Notes: generated from the letters alone by a model not told the origin. A stretch of DNA of 64,000 nucleotides from Acridotheres tristis (GCA_037013685.1 CM072886.1:86062922-86126921); one strand, 5' to 3'. Counted from the stretch's first letter, positions 22,691 through 37,583 are shown. Translations and numbers: made by a program.

Positions 22691-25600
22691 CATTCTGAGG
22701 TCCTTTTGTGATATGAACCAAAGTACCAAACCAAAGTGGAAGATTTGCTTCAAAAGTGCACTACTGTTTCAGATCAGGACACTGTTTAGGTCCATCTTAG
22801 ACATTTAACAGATTCGCTCACAAGGTCTGTAAGTACTTGTCAGGTAGTCTTAGGATTGCCCATGAGGTAAACTAAGGTGATGTATGGAAGGAGTCATCCT
22901 CTAATTTTTTATTAGCATAAGTAACATCAGAAGTAGGCCCTTTAGGTTTGCTATTATGTCAGATCAGAACTAGGGGGAACCTGAGCTTCTGTGCAAAGAA
23001 AAGCAGGCAAAGTAAATAATTCTTCCTGGAAATTGAGACAAACTTGTAGTTAGAATTAAACCAGAAGTTGTTTCAGAAATGCTCAATGAAACTGGTACAG
23101 AATATCTCTTTCAGTCTTCTGCCAGATCAAGCCCATTGCAAGCACATGACATGTTTTCTAAATTCAGTTAGATCAGCTCACAAAACATTGACAGGAGCTT
23201 TGTTCCAGCAGGCTTCACGCCTCATTGTGTATCATCTGTTCTTCTGCAGCCAGCACAAACACAGCTACAGTGCACGGAGTGCCTTGGTGAATTTCAGGGC
23301 AGTCGGTGCTGCAGCCTCAGAGCTGCCTGATTTGGAACATGCTCCTATTGCTGAGTAAACTAACAGTGCACAGATCCAGCTTTCAGAACCATGGCATTAT
23401 GACTGTGGGATGCCCACATAAATCTGCTTTCATTCTTTGGTAATGCTGCTTATTAAACGTAGAGTCCTAATTTCCCATACTAATGTTTGTTAAAGTAAAT
23501 TTTAATGACAGTGGGGTGGGCTTTTCTTTCCAATTTTTCCTTCTGTGGCATTTGAAAAATGGCTTTTTAATGACTTCTAAGACAGGAAACTATTATCAGT
23601 GTTAGTAGTTCATACTCTCAGAAAACTCATTTTTTCCTGAACAGATGATATGCTGCTTTCCTTAGGTGTGAAAACGCAAGCAAAATACTCTGCTTTCAAA
23701 GCATATAAAGTTTTCTGCTCTGAAACAAAAAAAAAAAAGCAGAAAACAGACATAATTAACAATTTGAATGTTGAATAGTTTATAAAGTGAATAAAATTAA
23801 AGTTTAAATGTATACAATTTTTCTGAGATGAGTTTTTTTCTGAAGGTATGTTTTTAGTCTGAGCTGTTAAAATATTGAGTATATATTAAAAAGTTTAGAC
23901 AGATCTCCTTCCTTTCCACACACAATCACTGCTGGCTTTACTTAGTAGCATAGATATACAAAGACTTATTTTAGAATCACCTATTACTTATATTGGAAAT
24001 AAATATTTGGTATTTTCTGAGGGTTCTTATGACACAATATTTATGGTACAGCTAATACAATGACATTCTTCAGTGGAGATATTTTGATAAGTATCTTCCC
24101 TGAAACCAATTCAATAAGTTACTGCTTAAAAAATACATTAATATATCTTTTGACTCTTTGGACATTGACCTGTAGCCCTCAATAATCCTGTGCAGTGGTA
24201 TTAAGCTTTTGCAAAGAATTCCATGAGCTGTTTACCCCTACACTGTATCACAGTTGCATGTGGTGTAATAAAAAATTATGCTACTGAAAACATTTTATGA
24301 GTATTGAAAAACTTATCTGGAAAACTTTTTTTTTTTTTTACTGACCCCTTTAAAATCAAGGATTTGTTTTCTCACTTCGTAAGCAGCAGGAAACAAAAAA
24401 TAAATCTGAGATTAAAATATATTTCATCTCTCTTAAGTGATACACATTGAAAGAAATGAAACATAAGCAAAAATTACTTTTTCCCCTTGTTACATAGGTT
24501 TTATTTTGTCTAGTATTCTCTTAGGAGCAATTGCAATACTGCCAATTAGATGGTGAAATGACAGCTGAAGATAGAGGCAGTGAGCAGTGCTATGCAGAAT
24601 TAGTAAATTCAGGGGAAAGCTCAAACTTTGGCCAAATTTGAATCCCTTCCAAAATGAAAGACTTGAGGCATCTGAAGTACAATTAGTGTGGGTATGTATT
24701 TCACATGCTTCTGCTTTACAGAAATGTAGCCACTTTCCAATAGTCTGGTCACTGTGTGCAGTACAGCTGTAGTGTCTGAACAGTCTATGAATATACAGTC
24801 AGGATTCAGAGTCAGAAACTCAGAAATTCTCTGTAGTGTTTCATTCTGACTATATCTCTCTTTTTTTTCCCCTTTTCTTTTTCCTCTTTTTTTAAATAGT
24901 CTTTTCCTCTCCTTAAACCTAATTTACTAAGGAAACAAGACTCTCATGACCATTCTCTGGATGTGTCTGAGAGCCATCTCCTTTTTAAAACAGCCTAAGG
25001 CAAATTTAACAGAGAGGTGGATTTCTAAAGCTCTTGAGTAATAGTGACTGTCACAAGAAGAGGAAGCCAGGCTACATTTGTGCCCTCACTGAGCAGAAAA
25101 CAACTTAAAAAATTAACCTATATTGAACACTAGGTAATGCATATTCACCTTGGGAAATCCATGCTTATTGGTAGTGATTCCCCTGATTATTTTGTTTTAT
25201 TATTAGCTGCATTGGTAATTTTCTTCTTATTGCAGACAAACTGCCAGTTTTACATCAGTCTTGGGTGTGTTTTAAACATATATAGTATTTTATATATGCG
25301 TACATAGATGCATATATGTCACCTAACCAAAGTATGTTCAGAGAACAGGAAAACTCATCCTATTTCCCCTGTGACTTCAGACACTCTTAATTAATTTTCT
25401 AGTTTCCAGGCTGAAAGGAAGCTAATGAGCTTTCCATGAGCTCACTGGGTAACCCCATACTAGGCCCAACTGCTTTGTGTAGAAAATGCCTATTTTCACC
25501 ACACGTATTTAAGTCTCATTCCATGTGAAGAGCAGCACTTTGACAGATGTTGTTACAATGACTGGACTAATGTGTTCTTGGCAAGAAAATAATAGGGCTA

Positions 25601-28600
25601 ATAGCATAGAAATATTTACATCAAAAAGTGTTGGTGGTGGGATAAACAGAAAAAAAAAAACAACAAAACACCAAAACTTAAATTTGGACAGACTGCCCTA
25701 ACCTTTCCATTCAGATGCTAATGCAAAGTGCTGCCTAAACAGTTACACGGATGGCAGTATTTATTACGCCTTTTTTCGTATAAACTGTTGAAAAGTTGTT
25801 CTCACTTAGTAAAAGCTACTGAACAGCAGAGAACTCATGTAAGCCTTGCAGGGTTTTTTAGCTGAAATTATTGTTGTGTTTCAACCTATATTGCAGTTTC
25901 GGTGGAATTAACTCTGTATTGTGTTGGTGCTGAGGTTGAAAGATAATTAATCTCTAGGAATAAGTATGAACTACATTAAAACAGTCAGCTGAAAATTCCT
26001 CTGTTACAGCCTGTCAGGAATAACACATGTTTTGGAATAGACTGCTGCTATTTATTTTTTTGTATTTGTAGCAATGCACTGTTCTGAAAAAGGGCTCTCT
26101 GGAACTGAAGAAATGTCCCCAAGATCTTTTGTGGCGGAGCCTCCCTTGATGTCTAATGGGAGGTTTGCATCTAGTAGCACACCAAGCTGTATTCCTGCTT
26201 GTTAAATTTCCAGCTCTGGATTGAATCTCACCAACAGTCTGTTTCTGTTTACTCTTGGTGTATTGCTGAGCACAATTAATGCTCTCCTTGCCATATATCT
26301 GTCCAAACTGCTCGTGCTGCTCATGCGTGGGTGGATAATCTCCAATGCTGGCATGGTGACACCACTCTTGAGAACTGCAGCTGCATGTCCAGCCATGGAC
26401 TGAAGGAGGTGAGAACTGTGCAAGCAGTCTGTTAACTGTTGTGGTGTATATCAGGATGAAGAAAATTAGACATAGTTGGGTTCTGCTCTTAATATTCCTG
26501 GCTGGTGCAAGGGAATGTGTTCCAGGCTGCATTTGCAGTATAAAAGAGAGGTGCTTGAAATGGGACAGAGGCTGGCAGTCAGGCCAACTGGAAAACCCTC
26601 TGCAAGAAGCACAGACACATAGAAATATGTTTAGAAATAAAGGACAGGGGAAGAATCACATGCACATCCTCTGAATCTAGGATTGGAGATGCATGCATCA
26701 GTTGTGTGGTACCTACTGCAACTGTGTGGTCTGCAAGCACAACTCAGGGCACGGGGTGGAGACATTTTGGCAGTCCTGTGACAGTAATGCTAATATTGGG
26801 TAGTGTTCTCCTGTGTTTTTTTCTAAAAGAGCAGCTCTGTTTTTAAATACCAGCTGATTATAAGCTGGTATAATTTCTTTACCTCAGAACTAGTTTATTA
26901 AAAGTGGTCATACAGCCCAGGGATAGTATTTTCACGAGCAAAATTTCTAAAAACAGTAAGAACTTGTTTCTGTGAATTGCTAGGCTAGTATGTCAAGCAT
27001 AGGAAGAAAAAGAGTTCTGGAAAAAGGACAAGAGTTCAAATATGCTTTTTAAAAAATTTTTAAGCTTGTTTATCAGTGATGTGTATTGAGTCAGGGAGTC
27101 ATGTTCCTGTGGAAAGAAATATGAGACTTGACAGACATTCAAACTATTTGGGCGACTGGTGGGTGGAACAGTTTGAGTTACTCTTGTATAATTTTAACAG
27201 ACCTTTTTGTATGTGCATGCACAAAGACTATATTTTTGTTCTTACAGTAAAGTAAGTAAAGCAAAATATTAATGTTCTTATTTGCAGAAAAATAAATAGA
27301 AGGTTGTAACTCAATGTGGCTTCAAAAACCTTTCATTTTCACATTGTTGCATCCTTGGTTTACAACTGATTCATGGCAGATGTTTTCTAAGGAAAGCAAG
27401 CAGTTTCATGCATGGATATTGGTTGAGTTTTACAAGGAAATGTAAAACCCCAGTGATTTGTGAGTTCCTGAAATGTTTCATGACTTTGTCACCTAGCAAC
27501 TTGAACTGAAGTGTAGCACAGAAGATTGCATGAGAGGTATAAACTTGGGCAAAATTTGATGTGTTTTAGGCATGGAATTTAGTTCTCCCACTTAACCTCA
27601 TAATTCTCCCATCTAAGTAATCACAGAAAATGGTCAGTTGCTTTGTGTGGGGCATAAATCACTATCTAAAAGTATTCAAAAAGAAAAGGTTATAAGTGAG
27701 GTGAAATTTTACAAGAGAGAAGAAAAGCACCAAGTTTACTGAGGGAGGTCTGATATCTGTCAAAGAATGGAGCATTTGGAATTATGTTACATGGGTTTTT
27801 TCACTGAAAAGCATATGTGAAAGATATCAAAGGGCATGGCAGCATCTGCTGCAGTAAACGAAGTAGTTCTAGCATATACCTCTCTTATTTGTAATTACTT
27901 AACAATGGAAGATTATGCTGAGATTTTTTTTAACAGTTCTGAAGTTTCTGGCTGAACAAGATGACACTTATAATGAAGCCAGTGTTCTTGCATGAATGAG
28001 TGGTAGACTTGCTTTACAAGATTTCTGACTGTGGCTTCCATTAGCATTGCTCCCAGATAGAAATGAAAGGGTTTGGCTGTACGTGTTACATCTCTTAAGT
28101 TCAGAGGCATTCCTTTTCTGTGGTTGTGTCCTCACTCAGGGCAACCAGGATGTATGGAAGATGGAGGGTGTTATTTTACACAGCTTGAGTTGAATGCCTC
28201 TTGCAGAACCAGAAATTTCAAGGTCTTCAAAAAAGGATTGGTGCCTTTTAAAGAAACTCATGCTGGTGAAGCAGTCTACATCACCAAACACAATAAGGAG
28301 TCACAAACTATAACTTGATCTCAGTGACGCTGATTTCAAACTCATAGTTTAAAGTAACATTAAACAATAACTAGCCTTTATCATGTACAGAGCAGTTTCC
28401 TCAGTTCTTCATGCCTGAAACAATCTCATGCTCTCTCTCAGGATCTCTCCTTTTCTGCATGCAGGAGCAAGCACTGTCACACTTGGCACTTGCACTTAGA
28501 ACTCCAAGAGCAGATGAACAGAGCCCTACAAAGCTGATGCAAATACCAGTGGAAAAATCAGGCTGTCAAGGGAATGTTGAGCAACACGAAGGCAATGGGT

Positions 28601-31600
28601 TTATCCTCTCAACAGATCTGCTGCCTTCATTGGCACAGGATAACAGCTTGATATTTGCTCTCCAGTTCAAACTTCCATCTCGTCAGGTATTGTGCAGCCT
28701 CTGAGCCTTTGGGGCAGCTGTCTGACAGACATCAGGCTTGCACAGGGGTTTCTTGCAGGTGTTTCTTTACAGGAAGTAAATCCTTACCTAAATATGCCAC
28801 CTCATAGGTTCTATAATTGTGGCACTCCCTGTTAATTGTTTTTTAAATAATTGCTCAGCAGGAATTATTTAAAAATCAGCAAGATCTTGAGCTATGAATG
28901 GAGATATTCCTTTTTATCTTGAGAATAGCACCAATATATGTTTAAAGAAGTTGAAACCTAGTTATCTTAGATGATTTTATACTCTGTTTTAAATGATTCA
29001 TTTCTGGGATATGGAATAGTAATATAGTCACCTGCAAAGCGGTTTTTGTTTCAAGATTCAAATTAGGATCTACCAAAAATGTTTGATAATTTAAATTTTT
29101 ATTTAACTTTTACAAGGTTTTCTCCTCATTCTGTCATTTTCTTATTGTCCTTTCCTGTCACTTCTGATATCTTCCTATGTAGAGGGCAGTTGAGATGTCA
29201 CACATCAGGATAGCCAGGGAGCTGCCGTGTTGATATGAAGGCAGCTGGGGAAACCTCTTGTCTCTGAAAGAAACCAACAGTGGGTGAGGATGCTCAACCA
29301 GATGAGCTGAGTGTGTGGAAAGGCTTCTGGGGAGCAGGAATTCCTCAGACTCAGGGGAGTGGATCTGGGAGTCTGGAATAACAGATGGGCCTGGCTTCCC
29401 TAGCAGGATGCAGGGTCAAATCTTTGGGCTACAGAGAGGGGAGGGCTGATGAAGCAGGAGTGTAAGCTGTGCCTGCTGTATTCTCAATTTATGGAGTTGT
29501 GACCATGGTACTAGGATGCTGCAATGGGCTTTTTGATATAGAGCTCCCTTTCCTACAAGCTACCTTAGGATGAATTTCCAAAAGACATTTTGGAAGTATG
29601 AGTCTGCAGACATAAAATGTCTCTCCTTTCCTCAACCTGATCCTTCCTCTAACTGGGTTGCTATTGTTAGTCACAGTTCTACAGAATTTCTTAGCAAAAC
29701 CATTTCCTGGGTTAGCATATAATTTCTCTTTGCTCTTGTGAAGCTTCTCATAATGAATCTCTCATTGCTGGGATGTATTTGTTCATATTTTTATTCTATT
29801 GAGACTGTCCTCTCCATTTCCTAGCTCACTATTACATGAAACCACACTTCTGCTGAAGCATATAACACCAGCCAGAGACACTGTTCTGAACTGGATGCCT
29901 TGCTCTGTCTTACCCAGTGTTTCACTTCATGTGACACAGTAAATGTTCAAATGATTATCTGGGAAAATCAAATGCAATATTTTCCCCACAGCCTTTGTTC
30001 AACAGATGAGTCACTGTCTTTTCTCTAATTTTTAGCCTGTTATATGCAACAATATCTACCTACAGGCAGATTGTTTTCATTTCAAAAGTAGTTAATTCTT
30101 ACATTTTAAAGATTCCCATTCAAGATTTGAAACATTTGCAGTGGGTGTTTTCCAAGGCTGCAATAGATTTATTTATTTACTATATACCTTGTTTTTGATC
30201 ATGGCTTAAATGCACAAAGAATGACTCTGCTGAGATGAAGGCTAAGTTTCTATGCCTTTGAGCCTGGTGTCATCCCTGCCACTTGTCCTAGGCACCTCCC
30301 AGTTTGACCAGAGAAACACAAATACTTTAATCTGCAGGATAAAAAGAAACTAAATGTGTGCTAACCAAGTGCTAAAGATCCTATGTTCCCTGTTTGTTTT
30401 TTATGGTAGCACATTGACCTCACTTTCAGACTGCTAAAGCAGTGCTTCTGAAAAAGCTCTATACCTCAGTTATTCTAGGTTCCTAATTTCAATTAATCAA
30501 GCCTCACTTAAGATTGCAAGCTTCTTTTGCAACCGTCTCTGAAAAATTACATGAGTGAGTACTTACATGAGGATTTTGGTTTTAGTTTGTAAAACATTGG
30601 CACTGTTTTGCTAGATTATTTTTTTCCTTTACTATCTACTTCGCTTGCTCTCCTGCTATGATTTTCTCTAAAAAGCAATATTGTGTTTACCTAGTAAGTG
30701 AAGGATAAGTTGTTCTCAGCTGTCAAATAGGAAACTACAATTTGTGTGTGACCTAGAAAGATTTAATGGTAACGTCTTTTTCAGTGTCAGATTGGAAGGT
30801 TGGGGAAGCTGGGAGCAATTTGTGAGATTTTAAAAGGAAGCTGCTTCTCAATGCATGGAAAAATAAAATCGTGTGAGAGGAAAAATAGATCTTTCATTAC
30901 TTGATAGAAAGCAATAGGGAAAAATAGAACTTTTTTTTTCCTTCAACTGGTAAAAAGATTTCAAAAAGCAAAGTAGCATAAGATAGATTCTTATCGTAGA
31001 GTACCAGATATTGCTTTTTCTCCTAAGTGGACTACCCAGGAACTACTGTACAAAAATTTTCTCTCTGCAGAACAAGTTATGGGAAATAGTAAATTCTATG
31101 CTTGCAATTCCAACTGGATGGCTGTGTTTACTACACCCTCTACCTTAGATTTGTGGGTGCAGAGATGCCCAAGTCACTCATTAATCACTTTACCATATTG
31201 ACCAAGTCCATCAGGCCTTTGGTCAGGCAGACCTCGCTGGACATTAACATCCCAGATAATTATCTATTTCAATCCATTCTTGTTTTGAGTAAATACAGGG
31301 AGAAGGTTACAGTTCAGGAAGTTTGTACCTTATTACATGGTGACAAATTTGGTTTCAGCGTAGTAATAGATTATCAACATTTCATTAATTTTTTCTCTCT
31401 GCACCATAAAGTGCCATGGCATGTATTTATGAAAGTTGTACCTGAACATGAAGAACAATAGTCTGCTTTTCTTGCTTTGACCACAAGTGCTGTTGTGTTA
31501 TGTTGCAGAGCAGAATTGCTAGCACTCTTGACTGTGAAAAAGTGGGAATCCTGTGGACATGATGTTGCTTAAACGTAGTAGTTGTTTGCACTTACTTCTG

Positions 31601-34600
31601 CATATAAACTTTTATAGTCTGCTGAGTGCTTATTCCTCTTTAACATTAACCTTAACTATCTGTTAGATTCACTTTGTTGTAGTTAATAACTTATTTTTAT
31701 ACTGATATATAATTATATAGTATAAGATGTTTGAGGTTTTTAAAATATTTTTTAAATTTCCTGGTCATATAAATATCAATGCGTCTGGTTGTGTGGATCC
31801 TCTACATTTGATTGTGAGAATTCTAGGACTTATTATACTCTGATACTTTAGGGCATCCATATAATTCTCTTCTTTCTCAATACAATGAATTTTATACTCT
31901 TTTCATTGTACCAAATTGATGGTTTGTGCATGTAGACATAGATTTACATTACATAGATACAGATATCATTACAAGAGTTTTGTATTTTTTGTTCACTGAA
32001 AGGCTTTTGTCTTAAAATGCAGTAGCTGTTCAACTGATATTCTCAGAAGAACAGTCTCTAAGAAAGGTATCTGATTTTTTTACAATGCCACTGACTGCAC
32101 ATGAATAATGTATGATTATGTCAGTCCACCTCTAGTATTACTTGAAGGCTGAAGTACTTAGAAAATCTATTTAATGACATTTTTAGCCAAGATGCATTGA
32201 ATGGTGTTGTGGATGATGTAATGTTCTTGATAGCATTTGGAGAGTTGATGTTGTTAATTTATGTTTGTACAGCTTCTAGCCAGCCAGTATGTTTAAGCCA
32301 GCTTGGCTTTCTTACAGTTGGGACTTTTGGCAAACCATAACAATCAGGATTTTCAGAAGTAGTGCAAGCAGACTCTGATTCCACTGACACATATTTGAGT
32401 AGAATAACTCTAGATTTCCTTAGAGATTCTCTCCACATATCATACGACTGAAATCTGACTCCACTAACCCTGACACTTTAGTCAAATAGATAGCAATAAT
32501 TGTAATACAATTCAAGCTAGAATTTCATATCTCTATGGCACAAAGTCTGAAGAAAAGTAGTGATTAGGTGTAGTGTTTGCTTTAGGGATCATTTATAGAT
32601 TTTACTAGAACTCTGTGAGAAATAAATGATACATATATATCTTCAAAGCAGAGCTACATTATGAAGGCAAAACAATTTTTAATTTGCTTTGAACTGAGCA
32701 CATATTAACAGGACAGCTTTAAAATGTTAACAATTTGAAAAGGATAGTGACATTCAAAATGGTAGGTGTTTACAAAGCTGGTATTGACAGCAAAATCAGT
32801 GTCAGAAGAGCATCTTCTAAAGAAGTGATAGGAACTATTATGTGAGCTTTTGAAAATAATTGAGGGATAAGCGATTATTAATGAAGATAGACTGAGTTTT
32901 CACTGCTGCTGAAGATTTAGAGGTATTTATCAGGAACAGGGCAATTAATTTTTAAAAAATTACATATTTACTGTTGCCGAAGTTCTGTACTGGAGCTTTG
33001 CACAACATACATGGGCATTAAGAGTTCTTAGGATGGTAACAGCAGAGAAGACAGTTTGTTTAATAAGACTGAGGAAGAATCAGGGGATTTGACAGTCTCC
33101 AATGTCCTGAATAAAGAATCTTCATTATGTTTGTCATAACCAAGTCGTATTCCTCCTGCTGTAACTTCTGTATGTCTAATCACACAAGGAGACAGGAGGT
33201 TTTACCCTGCTCATTTTTTTCTTCACTCAAGAGCAATTTGGTCTGAGATGATGGTGATTCACAATGCACTTTATTAGAAACATTAAATAAAGACAAATCT
33301 GCGTCCCTGTATACAGAAGCCATTAGCAACTGATTCTCCAGAAGCCCATGAAAAGATAAACAGGAATAGAATAGAAAATCCAGGAAGATCTCTGAAGTGA
33401 GGGTAGTCTGGCACAGTATGGTAAGTTGCAGATGCATTCACTTAACATATGCCATGTGCACTGAAGGTGAAAATATTTGGAATTAATTTCTCCTCACTAA
33501 AAGGATGAGATCTGAATAACGGTGACCTTCTTGCAGAAGTTAATGTAATTCCTAGACTGGAGGTAACCAATGAATGGACATGCTTTTAAAGGAGTGTGCA
33601 GAGACCTGATAAGAATGTGGAAGTCTTTGAAGAAAGGCATTCACTCAATAGGTATTTTGAGTTCAGTATGAGTAAGAAAAAACACGTAAGAAATTGCCTG
33701 GTTGCTATGACCTTAAACAAGAACCTTTCAGATGAAAGCCCACTTTGATGCCATCAACCCACTTTGGGTTTAGCTTAGCATTAACCTACCAGAAATGGAA
33801 TATTCAGTACTGTCTTTGCACAGATCACAAGGTTTTAGAAGTCCTAAAAGATCTAAGTAAGAGTCTGTGCCTTACAATATGACAAAATCAATGTTGAACC
33901 CTCAAGTCCTACAAAGTGTTCTTTACTATTAACAGACAGATATATAGTGATTGTCCAAGCAACAAGATTTTCTTATGTAAGGAAAAAGTCTTACGTAGCA
34001 TTGCTTGTGATCAACCTGAAGATTCTTAAAATTACATTCATTAAAGATGACCACGGCCAGGGATTCTGAGACGCCTGGACCTCTGAATCAGTGATGTGAA
34101 GTTAAATAGTTTTATTACCTTCTCTCCTCAATGCCTTTTGTGTATATTTAGCATACTCAAAAGAAAAAAAAAAAAACAGTAGATTCTAGTTTCAGCACTC
34201 TGTGGCATGCTGAGTGAAAGAGGGGTTTTTCCCCTTGTCCTGTTAAAACAGTTGAAATATTCAACTACTGTTTGCTATAAGGTCTTAAAAGTAATTGCCA
34301 GTAGAAAAAGAACATCAATACTAAAGATTAAAAATTGCCTGAGGTATAAGGAACTATTTATCTTGTTTCCCTCCTTACTAGTTAGTGTAGTTAATTTTTC
34401 GTACAGTTGGATGTAAATGTTATTTTACTTCTTCTTACACATCTCTTCCATTGCAAATATGTATCAAATTAATCTATCATTTATGTCTTTTCTTAACCTG
34501 TCTGGGACTGAGATATGCTTTCTTTGTTTAAGTAGAGAATTTTAATGGCTATACTGGAGATATGTAGCATAGTGTATTTAAGCTATTTGTGATCCTCTTT

Positions 34601-34726
34601 AGGAAATCACTTGGCTTGCTACCATGATGGCATTCTTGGCACTGCCTTCAGGAGCACCAAACTTTCAGCCTGTGTTCTTGGAAGAAACTGTTAGCATTGA
34701 AAGGAATAGGGAAGGACTAAGCAGTA
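22691..34726. other. Unrecognised AT-rich non-coding DNA
   Basis: A 12-kb stretch without a recognisable gene or repeat. It includes the longest open frame of the window (172 codons, minus strand, 26014-26532) and a 97-codon frame at 28411-28704, neither with a known domain. It also has a pure pyrimidine tract at 24855-24893, an A-rich patch near 25650 and several TA-rich patches (for example 25270-25320 and 31690-31760). GC is somewhat higher near 29190-29480 for no reason I can identify. Confidence 0.6.
24855..24893 (+). repeat. 39-nt pure pyrimidine tract
   Basis: An uninterrupted run of T and C. It is low-complexity and could act as a polypyrimidine tract, but it is followed by TTTAAATAG rather than an exon. 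Confidence 0.85.
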
Positions 34727-35335
34727 TGTGACTGGTCAAAGTTTTGGTGGAGAGGAAGCTGCTTGTGAGTCAGCAGTGTGCCCTGGCAGCAATGAGGTTG
34801 GGTAGTATGTAGGTACACATTAACAGGACTGCAGTTAGATCAAAGGAGGAGATTATTCATTTGTTTCTTGGGCTAATCATAAAAGGGAAATTACAAACTG
34901 GAGCACATTCAGTGAAGAATCACCAAGATGGTTGGGAAACTGGTGCATTTGCCCTGTGAGGAGGGGCTGAGGGAGTGGGGCTCATTCACCCTGGGGAAGA
35001 GTGGAAAGCTAACAGTGACCAGTCAACACCTGCTGAGGAGGCTAGCAAGGAAACACACCCAGGCTCTTTGCTGAGATCTATGATAGGAAAATGAAAGGCA
35101 AGCACTGTGAAATGAAAAGGGAAGGTTTAGACTGCTAAATACAGCTTTACCTTGAAAACAGCTAAGCAGGGGAACACCATTGCTGGGAAGTCTTCACTGT
35201 AGGAGGATTTCAAGGCCTGCCTAAAAGAAGCTCTGAGAAACTCAGTCTGACCTTATGGCTGATCCTGCTTTGTGCAGGAGATTGGTCCAAAGACCTCTGA
35301 GATCCCTCACAACTTGACTGATCCTATGAGCCTGT
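34727..35335 (+). mobile_element. Old CR1 LINE fragment, plus strand
   Basis: The segment follows a CR1 from mid-ORF2 to near the 3' end. The blocks are GTGAGTCAGCAGTGTGCC near 34767, ACATTAACAGG, CCAAGATGGTTGGGAAACTGG, CCTGTGAGGAGGGGCTGAGGG, CACCCTGGGGAAGAG and a degraded tail AGATCCCTCACAACTTGACTGATCCTATGA. Many substitutions and indels break the reading frame, so this is an old, inactive copy. Unlike the CR1 copies at 14-23 kb it is in the plus orientation. Confidence 0.82.
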
Positions 35336-37547
35336 AAAATAGAAGACTTCTGCAAACAGTCTTAAAACCTCCTGTGAGCCATCTTGTGGCAACTGGGTTC
35401 CCCTTTCCATATTCTATTACTGCTACATTTAAGATAATCTAAAAATGTAGACAGATAAACTGGGCTTTAAAAATGTACACCTGAGATCCTGTTAGACCTT
35501 GGAACTATATGTGCTGGACAATCTAGGCCCTATATTTTCTGTCTGCTTCCTAAAGGCAATTTAGGCAGAAGTAGACAAAGTTTGGATCAGATTCATCTTC
35601 CTTGCTTGCTGTCCAGTCCTTTTGAGATAGAAAGGGTCCAAACACAGTAACATATATCAGTGATGTATTGCAACAGCACACTAAAACACCAGTCCTCGCA
35701 GGGATCTAGTTACTTGAGATGTCACTGGACTGAGGATTTTCAGATGTGACCAGGTTTGAAATGCAAAGAGTGTGATTAAAGAGACCAGGTGTCAATTTTG
35801 GGAACCACACTTTTCTAGCTGGCTATTAATGTGTTACAAGCCAAAATGTGAAACTATGAGTAACACAAAATTACAAGTTTGCAATAGCAATTAACTGACT
35901 CCTATCCTACCTGGATAGAAGGTGCAATGCTACTTTGGAAGGCTATTTGTTTCAGAGAAGCTTGACACTGATTTTAAAAGACTCCATACTCTTGCACTTT
36001 TTGGTATTTCTCTGTAGTCTAGGCATACTACTGTGCCCACACTTACAGCTTTGTCCTTCGCTAACATTTGCTGTCTTGCTGATTGCACCTTCATATTACC
36101 TTTTTATATTCTTTACTTTTTAGCAGTGAATTATTTTATCAGAAAAAACTCACAGCATTTGCATCCTATTAAGAAACACTGAACTCATTCTTTATGATTG
36201 GTACATGATGACAATCATTTTCATTTGCAGGGAAATTCATTTCAAAGTGTCTAACAAATTGGTATATGGTGGCAGGTGAAGAACTGTAATTTCATTACTA
36301 AATTGCGGTCATTTCAAAGGGTCAAAATAAGCGTCTGCTTAATGACCTTGCTCTTGCAGAAAGCAATGTGAAAAGTTTGAAAGAGAGCAATTTTAAGTGT
36401 TTCCTTTTTAATGCATCTTAATATTAAAAAAATAATCTTCGACTAAATAATAGTTTTCAGAATCCTTTTGCAGTTATGATTAAGTCCTGGAAGGATATAA
36501 TAATGCTGCACAGGTATTTGCTTGAGATATTAATGTATCTGTCTTGCAGTACACTTGGAAGAGAAGTCACCCAGCAACCTCAGATATCGTGGCTTCTGTG
36601 TGTAATGCCTTCAGTCATGTGTGGGCAGACTCAGGGAATCTAAACAGACTAACTGAGGAGACATGAAGATGGCCTGTTTGCTCATAATCTTCGCTCAGAA
36701 AGGAATTAAAAGCAGATGGTAAATCAGAGGTTTTCTTTGTCTAGTCACTGGAATATTATGCTCAGGAGTGATGTTTTGAAGATGCACTTGTAATCAGAAT
36801 GATGTTTCATTTCATCTGCTGAAAGTTTGATGACGAAGTAAGTACAAGGATGGAAAGAATAGATAATTATCAACTCTTCCCTCTGAGCCAGCTCAAGTCT
36901 TTGTGAAAGTGTAGACAGAGCTTGCTACTCCTGATGCTGTCAAGGGCAAGATGTCAGCTGCAGTTGCCTAGTGGAACCTTTCCTCTGTCACAATAACCAT
37001 GTTTTCCACCTCAGCCTCCCTCTCTGTGGCAGCAGCAGGACTGAAGGGCTGTTCAGGGGAGAGAAGCTGCATGTGATGCTGACTTTGCTGGATCCTACTC
37101 CAGCCGCAAACGCCTCAGCATTCTGCACTCAGAGACATCTTTTACTTATACCTACTGTCTCCAGGCTGGCTACTGTAAAACCAGTGTGGACTCTGCATCA
37201 TGGAAAAATTAGAATAGATAGTTCTTCCCTTGAGGTTATCTAGTTTCAAAGGCACTTCCTGTGAAGTTTTTTTCCCTATTAGATTTCCTTGGTTTTGTGT
37301 GAACTGAAATGCCTCCATGGAATTCCAAGGCATGAAGGGGAACAAGTGACTTAATTTATAAAGTAAATCTTGTTGTGGCAGGTCAGCTTTCAGACACAGA
37401 GAAGCCGACATTGTTAGTGAAGCTGGTGCTACAGGAATCTAAATATCTCAGTGTGAATTTCTTTTTAAGTCTTCAATATAAAAGTTTCGGAAGCCAAAAT
37501 ACAGTGGACAAAGTCTAAGAAAGAGTTAATCACACAGAAAACATCCA

Positions 37548-37583
37548 ATAAAATCTTATGATCTTATGATAAAATCTTATGAT
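37548..37583 (+). repeat. Tandem duplication, period 21 bp
   Basis: ATAAAATCTTATGAT at 37548-37562 recurs exactly at 37569-37583. It is a small local duplication, probably from replication slippage. Confidence 0.8.

Noticed and set aside
26014..26532. The longest open frame, 172 codons on the minus strand
   Set aside because: Its length is close to what chance gives over 64 kb in six frames. The translation shows no domain, signal peptide or repeat, and a different minus-strand frame (26202-26423) is also open over the same DNA.
31102..31461. A 119-codon plus-strand frame with protein-like composition
   Set aside because: The frame begins at TTG rather than ATG, with a stop codon four codons upstream (31090-31092). 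The nearby acceptor-like CTCTCTGCAG lies before that stop, so it cannot open this frame. No family is recognised.
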